Positions 16,099 through 24,145 of a stretch of DNA of 64,000 nt are shown here, one piece after another. The notes below the pieces were generated by a model. That model searched no databases. It was not told where the DNA came from and saw only the letters and a list, made by a program, of their open reading frames with translations. Position 1 is the first letter of the stretch; the number at the start of each line of letters is the position of its first letter. The DNA is from Kitasatospora sp. CB01950 (GTDB lineage Bacteria > Actinomycetota > Actinomycetes > Streptomycetales > Streptomycetaceae): the NCBI RefSeq assembly GCF_001905465.1, contig NZ_LISX01000010.1, positions 124,001 to 188,000 of the forward strand, read 5' to 3'. The translations under genes were made by a program, and so were the position numbers.

Positions 16099-17343
16099 TC
16101 AGACCTCGGCCGGCGCGTGGTCGATGCGGACGGTGGCCGCCAGCAGCCGGGGGACGGCGCGGATCAGCGCCCGCTCGGCGGCCGCCGCCACCTGACGGCC
16201 CGCCACCACCGTCAGGGTGCGGTCCACCACCACCTCGGCCTCGGCCCGCAGCGCGTGCCCGATCCAGCGCATCCGCACCGCGCCCACCCCGCGCACCCCG
16301 TCCACGGCGGCCAGTTCCCGTTCCGCCACGTCCACCAGGGCCGGGTCGACGGCATCCATCAGCCGTCGGCCCACCTCGCGCACCGTGCCGCGCAGCACCA
16401 GCAGGATCGCCGCCGTGATCAGCAGCCCGACCAGCGGGTCCGCGAGCCGCCAGCCCAGCGCGCCGCCGGCCGCGCCGAGCAGCACCGCCAGCGAGGTCAG
16501 CCCGTCGGTACGGGCGTGCAGGCCGTCCGCGACCAGCGCCGCCGAACCGATCCGCCGCCCGGTCGCGATCCGGCGCCGGGCCACCCACTCGTTGCCGACG
16601 CACCCCACGACGGCCGCGCCCGCCACCGCCCACAGGTGCGCCACCGGCTGCGGGTGCAGCAGCCGGTCCACCGCCGTCCAGCCCGCCACCAGCGAGGACG
16701 CCGCCACCGCCAGCACCACCGCGACGCCCGCCAGGTCCTCCGCCCGCCCGTACCCGTAGGTGAAGCTGCGGTTCGCGGCCCGCCGGCCGAGCAGGAAGGC
16801 GACGGCCAGCGGCACGGCGGTCAGCGCGTCGGCGGCGTTGTGCACGGTGTCGCCGAGCAGCGCGACCGAACCCGACAGCACCGCGATCACCGCCTGCACG
16901 GTCGCCGTCAGGCCGAGCACCAGCAGCGAGACCCACAGCGCGCGCAGGCCCTCGGCGGAGGACTCCAGCGCCGCGTCGACCCGGTCGGCGGCGTCGTGCG
17001 AGTGCGGGCGCAGCAGGTGGGCCAGGCGGTGCCCGAGGCTGTGGCGGTGCTCGGGGCCGTGGCCGTGCTTGTGGCTGCTTTCGCGCCCGCGCCCGTGCCG
17101 GTGTTCGTGCCGGTGTTCGTGTGCGTGTCCGGCTTCGTGCGCCTGTTCGTGCTCCTGTGCGCGCCCGGGCCGGTGAGGGGTCGCCGGGTCGTGGTGGTCC
17201 GGGTGGTGGCCGCCGTCCACGTGCGGGTGGCGGTGTGCGTGTTCGTGGCGGTGCTGTCGGTCCGATGTGTGATGGTGGTCATGCCCGTGGTCCGGGTTTC
17301 GCCCGTGAAGGTGAGCCCCGTTGCCGTGTCCGCGTTCACCCAT
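16099..17343 (-). CDS. Cation diffusion facilitator with long His-rich N-terminus
   Basis: The 414-residue CDF/ZnT-type transporter has six predicted helices and the two metal-site motifs HNAAD (in LLGDTVHNAADAL) and HARTD (in ADGLHARTDGLTSL), then a cytoplasmic ferredoxin-like C-domain (ELAAVDGVRGVGAVRMRWIG). It exports Zn2+ or similar ions in exchange for protons. The first about 125 residues hold roughly 35 histidines in HxH runs, much longer than the His loops of most bacterial members. This probably acts as a metal buffer or sensor. ATG 17343 starts the His-rich segment; its ribosome site is weak. Confidence 0.88.
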   Translation of the reverse strand: MGERGHGNGAHLHGRNPDHGHDHHHTSDRQHRHEHAHRHPHVDGGHHPDHHDPATPHRPGRAQEHEQAHEAGHAHEHRHEHRHGRGRESSHKHGHGPEHRHSLGHRLAHLLRPHSHDAADRVDAALESSAEGLRALWVSLLVLGLTATVQAVIAVLSGSVALLGDTVHNAADALTAVPLAVAFLLGRRAANRSFTYGYGRAEDLAGVAVVLAVAASSLVAGWTAVDRLLHPQPVAHLWAVAGAAVVGCVGNEWVARRRIATGRRIGSAALVADGLHARTDGLTSLAVLLGAAGGALGWRLADPLVGLLITAAILLVLRGTVREVGRRLMDAVDPALVDVAERELAAVDGVRGVGAVRMRWIGHALRAEAEVVVDRTLTVVAGRQVAAAAERALIRAVPRLLAATVRIDHAPAEV

Positions 17344-17583
17344 GAGGCCTACAGTGGCACACCAACTGCCTTGCAGCCACTGCCGATCTACCACCCTTGA
17401 CCAGGTGCGATGCGCTCGCAACTGGGCACGGCCGGCGGCGGTTGCCGACGGGTCGTCGAGCGACGCCCGGAAGTGGCTCCGCCCCCGGGCATCTCAGCAG
17501 ACTTGTCACCCACAGCACCCGCCCGAGGGCCTAGAGTGAGCGCTGACGCTCCCCGTCCGGACCCAGATCGAGAGGCAGCTGAT

Positions 17584-18036
17584 GTGACCGATCGTCATAT
17601 CCCGGCCGCAGGCTCGGCATTCGCTGATCGGTCCACCGAACTTCCCCGCGTCTCGGTCGAGTTCGCGGCGTTCTGCGAGCTGCACGAGCCGCGGTACCGC
17701 AGCTACGCCCGGGTCTGGTTCCAGGAGCCCGCCGCCGCCGACCAGGTGGTCCGGCTCGCCCTGTGCGAGCTGGCCGAGGTCTGGCCCGCCGTGCTGGAGA
17801 GCCCCAACCCGGCCGCCGCGGCCTGGCAGATCCTGCGCGACACCGTCACCGCGCAGCACGCGCTGGCCGGTGCGGAGGAGCTGCGTCCGGACGTCGACGC
17901 CGAGGAGGACCTGGCGATCCTGCACTACGTGGTCGGCCTGGCCACGCCCGAGATCGCCGACGTGGTGGGCGTCGACACCGCCAGGATCACCAGCCGGCTC
18001 CGGCAGACCCACCGGCGGCGTGCCACCGACTGGTGA
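17584..18036 (+). CDS. Sigma-70-like helix-turn-helix protein
   Basis: The 150-residue protein has an N-terminal part resembling ECF sigma region 2 in degenerate form (EFAAFCELHEPRYRSYARVW) and a C-terminal region-4-like HTH (EDLAILHYVVGLATPEIADV then VGVDTARITSRLRQTHRR). Region 2 lacks the usual DNA-melting aromatic and acidic signature, so it may not initiate transcription by itself. GTG 17584 is chosen because GAGAGG precedes it; the frame is open 58 codons upstream without recognisable sequence. It probably binds DNA or core polymerase; its function is unknown. Confidence 0.7.
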   Translation: MTDRHIPAAGSAFADRSTELPRVSVEFAAFCELHEPRYRSYARVWFQEPAAADQVVRLALCELAEVWPAVLESPNPAAAAWQILRDTVTAQHALAGAEELRPDVDAEEDLAILHYVVGLATPEIADVVGVDTARITSRLRQTHRRRATDW

Positions 18037-18065
18037 CCCGCGCCGGATCGGCGTGCGCCGGCGGC

Positions 18066-18099
18066 GGGCGTGCAGCGGCACCGGGCGTGCAGCGGCACC
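18066..18099. repeat. Perfect 17-bp tandem repeat
   Basis: GGGCGTGCAGCGGCACC occurs twice head to tail (18066-18082 and 18083-18099), just after the sigma-like gene. It is probably a slippage duplication in the 3' untranslated region; an operator is possible. Confidence 0.7.
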
Positions 18100-18295
18100 G
18101 GGCGCGTGGTGGTTGCCGCGCGCCCCGGGGTGATCCTGTCGCCCGCGTGCGACTCCGCACGCGGTCGCCCGGGTGGTGAGCGCCGGTCGCACCGGTGCCG
18201 TCCGTGATCGAGATCACCGCCGGGGCCGCTACCGGCAGGGTCGGCCGACGGCGAAGGATGGCGTCCTGAGCACCCTGCGGCGGAGGAGTTTCCCA

Positions 18296-19411
18296 ATGTC
18301 CATCGCACACGCCGTGGCCATGTTCCGGCACCAGGCCGAGGCCTGCGCGGAGCTCGGCTCACCGCTGTCCGCCGCCCTGCTGCGGCGCGCCGCCGAGGAC
18401 CTGGCCGCGGGCGGCCCCTGCGCCGCGGCGATCGCCGGCCACGAGGACGCCCCCGGGCCGTCGGCGATCGCGCTGCGCCTGCTCGGCGCCGTCCACGCCC
18501 TGGTGATCTCCGGCCGGGCGCCCGCCCTGGCCGCCCACTACCCGAGCGCCCGCGGCGCTTTCGACCCCGCCGACCCCGACGCCCCCTGGCCGGCGTTCCG
18601 CGCCACCGTCGCCGACCACCTGCCGTGGATTCGCGAGTGGCTCACCCGCCCGCCGCAGACCAACGAGGTCGGCCGCGCCAACCTGTTGCTCACCGGCCTC
18701 GCCTGGGCCCAGCAGCAACTCGGCCCGTCCGCCCCGCTGCCCGTCCGGCTGCACGAACTCGGCTCCAGCGCGGGCCTCAACCTCCTTGCGGAGAAGTTCC
18801 GTTGCGCCTCCCCCGGGTTCTCGTACGGCCCGCCGGACTCGCCCGTGGTACTCGCCGACGCCTGGCACGGCGAGCCGCCCGCCTGGCTGCGGGACGCGCC
18901 GCTCCAGCAGGTGGTGGAACGGCGCGGCTGCGACCCGACGCCGATCGACCCGCGTTCCGCCGACGGCGCCCTCGCCCTGCGCGCCTACCTGTGGGCCGAC
19001 CAACTCCCGCGCCTGGAACGCCTGAACGGTGCCCTCGCCCTCGCCGACCGGCTCCCCGCCCCGGTCGCACCGATCGGCGCGGCCGAGTTCCTGCGCGACG
19101 TCCGGGTCGCCGACGGAGCGCTCACCGTGGTCTGGCACTCGATCATGCGCCAGTACGTTCCCGCCGATGAATGGCGTGCCGTGGAAGGCGAGTTGGACCG
19201 CCTCGCGGCCGCCTCCGGCCCGTCCGCCCCGTCCGTCCACCTCGCCCTGGAACCCCGCCGGGTCGGCCCCTCCCACCGCTTCCTGCTCACCGCCCGCCTC
19301 GGCGCCGGGCCCACCACCGTCCTCGCCGAGTCCGTGCCGCACGGCCTGCCCGCATGGACCCTGGCCGCCGACGACCCCGCCCTCAACTCGCTTGGTGCCG
19401 CGCCCCGGTGA
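18296..19411 (+). CDS. DUF2332 family protein
   Basis: The 371-residue protein matches the DUF2332 family: AVAMFRHQAEACAELGSPLS start, the strongly conserved VRLHELGSSAGLNLLAEKFR, then TVVWHSIMRQYVP near residue 285. The GSSAGLNL element resembles an SAM-binding glycine loop, so a methyltransferase-like fold is possible but unproven. GGAGGAG lies eight bases before ATG 18296. Its tail overlaps the convergent DinB gene by 29 bp. Confidence 0.85.
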   Translation: MSIAHAVAMFRHQAEACAELGSPLSAALLRRAAEDLAAGGPCAAAIAGHEDAPGPSAIALRLLGAVHALVISGRAPALAAHYPSARGAFDPADPDAPWPAFRATVADHLPWIREWLTRPPQTNEVGRANLLLTGLAWAQQQLGPSAPLPVRLHELGSSAGLNLLAEKFRCASPGFSYGPPDSPVVLADAWHGEPPAWLRDAPLQQVVERRGCDPTPIDPRSADGALALRAYLWADQLPRLERLNGALALADRLPAPVAPIGAAEFLRDVRVADGALTVVWHSIMRQYVPADEWRAVEGELDRLAAASGPSAPSVHLALEPRRVGPSHRFLLTARLGAGPTTVLAESVPHGLPAWTLAADDPALNSLGAAPR

Positions 19412-19934
19412 CGTCATAGCGGTGGTGCACCGGGTCGTGGATCAGGTACCGGGCGAAGGACTCCACCGTGAACCGCGCGCCGTCGCTGCGCAGCCCGGTG
19501 CGGCCCCGCTCGGAGTCCGTCACCGCCTCGAACGAGCGCGCCAACTGCTCAGCGCCGGCCGCGAGTTCCACCGACACCGCAGCCGGGTCCTGCTCGCCGT
19601 AGCGCTCCTCGACGGCGGTCGCGTCCTGGTCCCAGTTGGCGAACAGCGGGCCGTCCTCGGTCAGCATCAGCTTCAACCGGACGTCGAACAGCCGGAACAC
19701 GTCCCGCACGTGGCACGCGTACTCGAGCACCGACCACACCTCGGGCCGCGGCCGCTCCCGCAACGCCGCCGGATCACCCGCCAGCAGCCCCGTCCAGGCC
19801 GCCGCGTTCTCCCGGATCATGCCCGGGACCTGCTCGAACCCCACGGCAGGCGTGTCCAGCCCGCAATCCGCGCAGGGGCGCTCCAGCACCCACGTCCAGT
19901 CCTTGGTGTCAGGGATCATCATGCGCCCCAGCAT
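19383..19934 (-). CDS. DinB-family metal-binding protein
   Basis: The 183-residue protein fits the DinB/YfiT four-helix family. It has RPRPEVWSVLEYACHVRDVF, where a His could be a metal ligand, and ARYLIHDPVHHRYDV near the end, with further His ligands. Such proteins are often thiol-dependent S-transferases (mycothiol in actinobacteria). ATG 19934 is preferred because GAGGGG precedes it; ATG 19922 is possible. The 3' end overlaps the convergent DUF2332 gene by 29 bp. Confidence 0.82.
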   Translation of the reverse strand: MLGRMMIPDTKDWTWVLERPCADCGLDTPAVGFEQVPGMIRENAAAWTGLLAGDPAALRERPRPEVWSVLEYACHVRDVFRLFDVRLKLMLTEDGPLFANWDQDATAVEERYGEQDPAAVSVELAAGAEQLARSFEAVTDSERGRTGLRSDGARFTVESFARYLIHDPVHHRYDVTGARHQAS

Positions 19935-19998
19935 CGTCCCCTCACCCCCCACCCCGCCAGCGGCGCCACCGCCACCGGCCGTCGAGATCCCGCCAGCC

Positions 19999-20454
19999 TC
20001 AGCGCACCTCTCCGAGCGCGGCAGCGACCTTCCCCCCGATCACGTTCATCTCCTCCTCAGACACCGCCCGCTCACCCGCCCGCAACAACCCGAACACCCG
20101 CGGCCCGCGCAACTCCACCGCCAACTCCCGCCCACGCGGCACCACATGGAAGTGCACGTGCCGGAACCCCGCCGCCTCCCCGAACTGCGCCACATACGCC
20201 TTCTCGCAGCCCGTCACCACCTCCACCGCCCGCGCCAACCGCACCAACCACCCACCCAGCGCCGCCGCCTCGGCCTCACTCAGCTCCGCCATCGACACCA
20301 CGTGCCGCCGCGGCAACAACACCAACCACCCCGGCAACGCACAGTCCACCGCGTGCACCACCCGCCAGTGCGCGTCCACCGCGATCCGCTCGTACAACGG
20401 CAGCCCCTCGAACCCGGCCTCCCGCCCACACGCGTAACACCCCGTCACACCCAT
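19999..20454 (-). CDS. HIT-family nucleotide-binding protein
   Basis: The 151-residue protein carries the histidine triad FRHVHFHVVPR (His99, His101, His103), where the middle region is the nucleotidyl-acceptor site. A CYAC pair near the N-terminus (Cys6, Cys9) may bind zinc, as in many HIT proteins. HIT enzymes hydrolyse nucleoside phosphoramidates or dinucleoside polyphosphates. ATG 20454 gives a full-length domain. It follows the T7SS triad on the same strand, but a hairpin separates them. Confidence 0.88.
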   Translation of the reverse strand: MGVTGCYACGREAGFEGLPLYERIAVDAHWRVVHAVDCALPGWLVLLPRRHVVSMAELSEAEAAALGGWLVRLARAVEVVTGCEKAYVAQFGEAAGFRHVHFHVVPRGRELAVELRGPRVFGLLRAGERAVSEEEMNVIGGKVAAALGEVR

Positions 20455-20479
20455 CGCCTCCCCTGCCCCCCAACGCCGA

Positions 20480-20522
20480 ACGGCCCCCCGGGGACCGGCA
20501 GAGCCAATCCCCAGGAGGCCGT
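20480..20522 (-). terminator. Terminator after mycosin 1
   Basis: An imperfect 14-bp stem (20480-20493 with 20509-20522) with a 15-nt loop lies 20 bp past the mycosin stop. It should end the first T7SS transcript. Confidence 0.65.
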
Positions 20523-20541
20523 CAACAACAACAACCCACCC

Positions 20542-21936
20542 TCACCGCTGGTACGGATTCCCCCCACCCGGCGGCTGCTGCGGCGGATACGGCGCCTGCT
20601 GCGGCGGGTACCCCTGCCCCTGCTGCGGCGGATACTGCGGCTGACCGTACCCCCCGGGCTGCTGCGCCGGCGGATACCCATACCCCGGCCCCCCAGCAGG
20701 CCCGCCGGGCCCGCCGGGCCCGCCACCATTGCCGCCCTTGGAGCGCCGGACCAGCAGCACGATCACCACGATGACGATCAGACCGACGACGCCGCCGCCG
20801 ACCGCGATCAGCATCCCGCTGCCGCTCTTGGAGTCACTGCTCGCCTGAGCCCCGGTCGAGTCACCACCGCCGGCCGGCGTCTTCGCCGGGTCGGACGCCG
20901 CGCCGGAGGGCTTGGCGGACGAGCCTCCGTCCGCGCCTGCACGGTGAAGCAGCGGGTTGTCCTTCGGTCCGTTGTCGACCGCCGGGTTGGCGGCCAGCGA
21001 GGCGGACGGCGACACGATTCCGTAGCCGTACTGGTTGTTCGGGAACGTCCCCTTGCCGTTGACCTTCACCGCGCTCTTGATCATCCGGTTGATGACCTGA
21101 CCCGCCGACAGATTGGGGTACTTCGCCCGCACCAGCGCCGCAGTCGCAGAGACATATGCTGCAGCATCGGACGTGCCACTGCCCGTGTTGTAGCCCTGCT
21201 TCTGATTTGCGTGATAGATGTTGTCGCCCGGAGCCGCAAGCGTCACTTCGGACCCCGTGGATGAATTCGGCCAGAGGTCTCCACTCTCCTCAACTGCCGT
21301 TACCACGACCACGCCAGGGAACGCCGCCGGCCAGGGAATCTTCAGGTCCGCGGTGTTTCCGGAGCTGGCGACGAGAACGACATCCTTCTCGATCGCATAG
21401 TTGATTGCGTCCTGGTAGCCCTCATCGAACTTGGTGCCGCCACCGAAGGACATGTTGATGACCTTCGCGTTGTGGTCGACTGCGTAGCGAATCGCTTCTC
21501 CGAACTCCTTCTCGCTACCGGCCGGGACATTGATCCCATCACCGACGTGAATCTTCACGGGAAGGATCTTGGCCTTGGGCGCCAGGCCCATGATCCCGGC
21601 ATTGTCGCCGTGTCCATGCCCTGCAATGACACTGGCCATCGCGGTTCCGTGACCATCGGTGTCACTACGCCCATTCCCGCCAGGACTCATGAAGTCAGTC
21701 CCGGACAGGACCTGACCGCTCAGGTCGGGATGGTCCGCGACGCCCGTATCGAGGACTGCGACAGTCACCCCATTGCCCTCGCTGATCGGCCAAACCTTCT
21801 CAGCCGCGCTGTAGTTCTTCAGCGCCCACTGCCCGTCGCGAATGGTGTCCGCCGCCGCAGGCCCGGTGCTGACGCCCCAGACCAGGGCTCCCGCAGCAAG
21901 CGCGGCCAGACCGCGCACGGATCGGCTGGTCGTCAA
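20542..21936 (-). CDS. Mycosin-type subtilisin protease, T7SS (cluster 1)
   Basis: The 464-residue secreted, membrane-anchored subtilase resembles mycosins (MycP). It has a signal peptide (residues 1-29, ending AAAD), then DGQWALKNYSAAEKVWPISE, and a catalytic triad Asp63 (VLDTGV), His96 (GHGTAMAS), Ser256 (GTSDAAAYVSA), with the oxyanion Asn in SSGN. A membrane helix near 376-398 is followed by a long cytoplasmic Gly/Pro/Gln/Tyr tail ending GGGNPYQR. The reading frame implies a TTG start (21936), preceded by GACGAGG. Mycosins sit outside the membrane and stabilise the T7SS channel. It is last in a triad with the WXG/PPE-like and partner genes. Confidence 0.9.
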   Translation of the reverse strand: MTTSRSVRGLAALAAGALVWGVSTGPAAADTIRDGQWALKNYSAAEKVWPISEGNGVTVAVLDTGVADHPDLSGQVLSGTDFMSPGGNGRSDTDGHGTAMASVIAGHGHGDNAGIMGLAPKAKILPVKIHVGDGINVPAGSEKEFGEAIRYAVDHNAKVINMSFGGGTKFDEGYQDAINYAIEKDVVLVASSGNTADLKIPWPAAFPGVVVVTAVEESGDLWPNSSTGSEVTLAAPGDNIYHANQKQGYNTGSGTSDAAAYVSATAALVRAKYPNLSAGQVINRMIKSAVKVNGKGTFPNNQYGYGIVSPSASLAANPAVDNGPKDNPLLHRAGADGGSSAKPSGAASDPAKTPAGGGDSTGAQASSDSKSGSGMLIAVGGGVVGLIVIVVIVLLVRRSKGGNGGGPGGPGGPAGGPGYGYPPAQQPGGYGQPQYPPQQGQGYPPQQAPYPPQQPPGGGNPYQR

Positions 21937-21960
21937 GCCTCGTCACCCCACTCGTTGAAG

Positions 21961-21998
21961 CGGCCGCCCCGCAGACCATCGGATCTGCGGGACGGCCG
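21961..21998 (-). terminator. Hairpin between PPE-like 1 and mycosin 1
   Basis: A 15-bp stem with one mismatch (21961-21975 with 21984-21998) and an 8-nt loop lies downstream of the PPE-like stop. It may reduce read-through so that the substrate genes are expressed more than the protease. Confidence 0.7.
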
Positions 21999-22028
21999 GT
22001 CGTGTTCGACAGTTCTACTGACCGAACG

Positions 22029-23480
22029 TCATTCCACCACGTTCGGGTTGACCTGGTCGCCGGACGCCCAGGTTTCCTCATCTTCGACGAGGTAGTCCGG
22101 ACGATCCTTGCCGCGCTTCTTGTCCTTCTTTCCGGCCTGGCCATGACCGCCCATGCCGCCACCCTGCCCGGCACCGCCCTGTCCCGGGCCACCGGCCTGG
22201 CCACCGGCACCGCCCTGGCCGAAGCGGTTGCGCCCGATGCCGGACCCACCTTCGGTGAACGCCCGTCCACCGGCGTTGGCGTGGGTCGCGTCACCGATCA
22301 CACCGCCGGCCTTACCGGCCAGGTTGCCACCGGAACGCGCGCCGATGCCGGTTCCGCCGCCCGCACCGCCGCTGCCCAGGCCACCGCCGGCGCGAGCCCC
22401 CATGCCGCCGGCACCAGCACCGCCACCCGGGCCACTGCTGCCGCCCAGGCCACCGGAACCGAAGGTGCCGGCCTTGGAGGCGCTGTTGCCGGTGAAGCCG
22501 ACACGGCTGGTGCCGATTCCGGACCCACCGCCGAGCAGGCCGCCCGCGCCACCGCCGACGCCAAGGCCGCCGCTGGCTCCGCCGGTCGTCCCGAGCCCAC
22601 CACCGGACGGACCGTGCACCCCGCCGGCCCCACCGGTGCCACCGATCGTCCCGGTGCCCCCGCGGACACCGCCGTTTCCACCCGGCGTCCCGTCAATGCC
22701 CGTGCCCGGGCCCTTGGGCTGCGGAACAGGGTTGGCCGTTCCACCGGAAATACCCGCGTCGGTCGGACGCACCACGACAGGCTGCAGCTTCGGGGCCTGG
22801 GGCGTACGGCTGTTCACCGAGTTCTGACCGGAAACACGCGACCCGGCCGAGCCCGTCGCGCCAGCACCGTTCGGCCCGGAAAGACCGGCACCGACACCCA
22901 TGATCAGAGCCCCGAGAGCGGAGGCACCACCGTTGTCCGGCGGCGTCAAGTCCTTGGAGTCCTCAAGGCGCGGGGGCGGCGGCTTCAGGTAGCTGGTGGT
23001 GGCACGGTAGCTGGCCGCCAGCGTCTGCATCACCGTAACCGCTTCCTGCTTCCGCGAGTCCGCGACGGCAGTGCGAGTGTCTTCGTTGTCGATGCCGACC
23101 GTCTGCTGGGCGGTGTCGCTGACCGCGTCGCCCACCTTGTCCCAGAATCCGGGCTCCTCGGGCATGTCACGCTTGGCCTTGTCGATGGCCTCGGACATCA
23201 TCTCCAGCGCGTTGGCCGCATCGTTCGAATAGGCTGCGACGTTGTTGACGGAGTTGGCAAGCTCAGTCATCCGCGAGTAGAACGCGTTGCTGGTGTCGCC
23301 CTGCCAGGAGTCACTGGTGTCGGCAGCCGCGGTGTTCAGCGCCGTACGGATCTGCTTCAGGGTGCTGGTGGCGCGACGCCAGGGGTCGGCGGCAGCCATG
23401 ACCGCGCCGGAGTCCATCGACTGGACCATGGTGCGCATCTGACCATGGCTGTAGGCGGTGAAGTTGGTCATCTCGGTCAC
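22029..23480 (-). CDS. WXG/PPE-like Gly-rich T7SS substrate (cluster 1)
   Basis: The 483-residue protein begins with a helical WXG100-like domain whose turn is Trp59-Gln-Gly61 (SDSWQGDTSNAFYSRM). A second helical segment ends near SYLKPPPPRLED. Residues about 190-450 are Gly/Ala/Ser-rich low complexity. The C-terminus RPDYLVEDEETW has a YxxxD motif typical of T7SS export signals. A GGRAFTEGGSGIG block is shared with the cluster 2 protein. GTG 23480 follows GAGGGGAG. It is downstream of the small partner and upstream of mycosin. It is probably exported or wall-associated as a heterodimer; the function is unknown. Confidence 0.8.
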   Translation of the reverse strand: MTEMTNFTAYSHGQMRTMVQSMDSGAVMAAADPWRRATSTLKQIRTALNTAAADTSDSWQGDTSNAFYSRMTELANSVNNVAAYSNDAANALEMMSEAIDKAKRDMPEEPGFWDKVGDAVSDTAQQTVGIDNEDTRTAVADSRKQEAVTVMQTLAASYRATTSYLKPPPPRLEDSKDLTPPDNGGASALGALIMGVGAGLSGPNGAGATGSAGSRVSGQNSVNSRTPQAPKLQPVVVRPTDAGISGGTANPVPQPKGPGTGIDGTPGGNGGVRGGTGTIGGTGGAGGVHGPSGGGLGTTGGASGGLGVGGGAGGLLGGGSGIGTSRVGFTGNSASKAGTFGSGGLGGSSGPGGGAGAGGMGARAGGGLGSGGAGGGTGIGARSGGNLAGKAGGVIGDATHANAGGRAFTEGGSGIGRNRFGQGGAGGQAGGPGQGGAGQGGGMGGHGQAGKKDKKRGKDRPDYLVEDEETWASGDQVNPNVVE

Positions 23481-23544
23481 GATCGGCTCCCCTCACGTCG
23501 AACAGCGCCTCGGCGGTCACCCAGTTTCGTTGTGTCTCCGACGA

Positions 23545-24003
23545 TCACCACTGCGGCCTCGGCTCTCCGCTGCCCGCCGGTGACACGTTCCCGACCGGCG
23601 ACGCGGCCTGCGGAGCGGCTGCTGTGGTGCGCCGAGTCGAGGTCGCAGGATTGGGAACCGCCGTGGACCAGCCGTCACTCGCCAGCTTCAGGTGGTTGCT
23701 GGCGTCGTGCTCCTGCTCCTCGTAGTTGGTCGCAGTCCGGTCCGCATTCTGCTGCGCTTCGTCGATCGCCTGCTGGATGAGATCGAGGACCCTCTTCAGG
23801 TTGTCCCGCATCTCGCCGTACTTGGCGTGCAACGCCTCGGCCTCCGGGAAACTGCCGAACGCCGTCGGCGCCAGCCCCGTCTGGCCGTGGACCTTCGCGC
23901 CACCCGCGCCGTCTTCGAACTCCTTGAGCAGTCCTCGGACTTGCGACGCGAATGCGCGCAGGCTGTCCACCTCTACCTGGTAGCCCTTGCCGCCTGTGCT
24001 CAT
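23545..24003 (-). CDS. Small Esx/PE-like partner protein (cluster 1)
   Basis: The 152-residue protein is helical: YQVEVDSLRAFASQVRGLLK, then a turn with AFGSFPEAEALHAKYGEM, then RVLDLIQQAIDEA. A YxxxE motif (Tyr94-Glu98, NYEEQE) follows the second helix, the usual place of the T7SS secretion signal in PE/Esx partners. It lacks a WXG itself, complementing the WXG in the next gene. A Thr/Ala/Pro-rich tail of about 40 residues is extra compared with the cluster 2 copy. ATG 24003 follows GGGGGAGG. It is first in the triad. Confidence 0.8.
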   Translation of the reverse strand: MSTGGKGYQVEVDSLRAFASQVRGLLKEFEDGAGGAKVHGQTGLAPTAFGSFPEAEALHAKYGEMRDNLKRVLDLIQQAIDEAQQNADRTATNYEEQEHDASNHLKLASDGWSTAVPNPATSTRRTTAAAPQAASPVGNVSPAGSGEPRPQW

Positions 24004-24091
24004 GTACTCGTACCTCCCCCGTACCTGCTGCCCGCTGGACTGCCCGCTCGACCGCCTGGGGCCTGATGGAAAAAGTTGGCTCCAGTCCATA

Positions 24092-24118
24092 TGTCTAACA
24101 CATGGAACGGTCCGTCAA
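24092..24118 (-). promoter_or_regulatory. Candidate promoter of T7SS cluster 1
   Basis: On the minus strand TTGACG (24113-24118) is followed 15 bp later by TAGACA (24092-24097), or 17 bp later by GACATA, about 90 bp upstream of the first triad gene. The -35 is good; the spacing is slightly short. Confidence 0.45.
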
Positions 24119-24145
24119 AACGCCCCCTGGTGACGGAGGGTGGGG

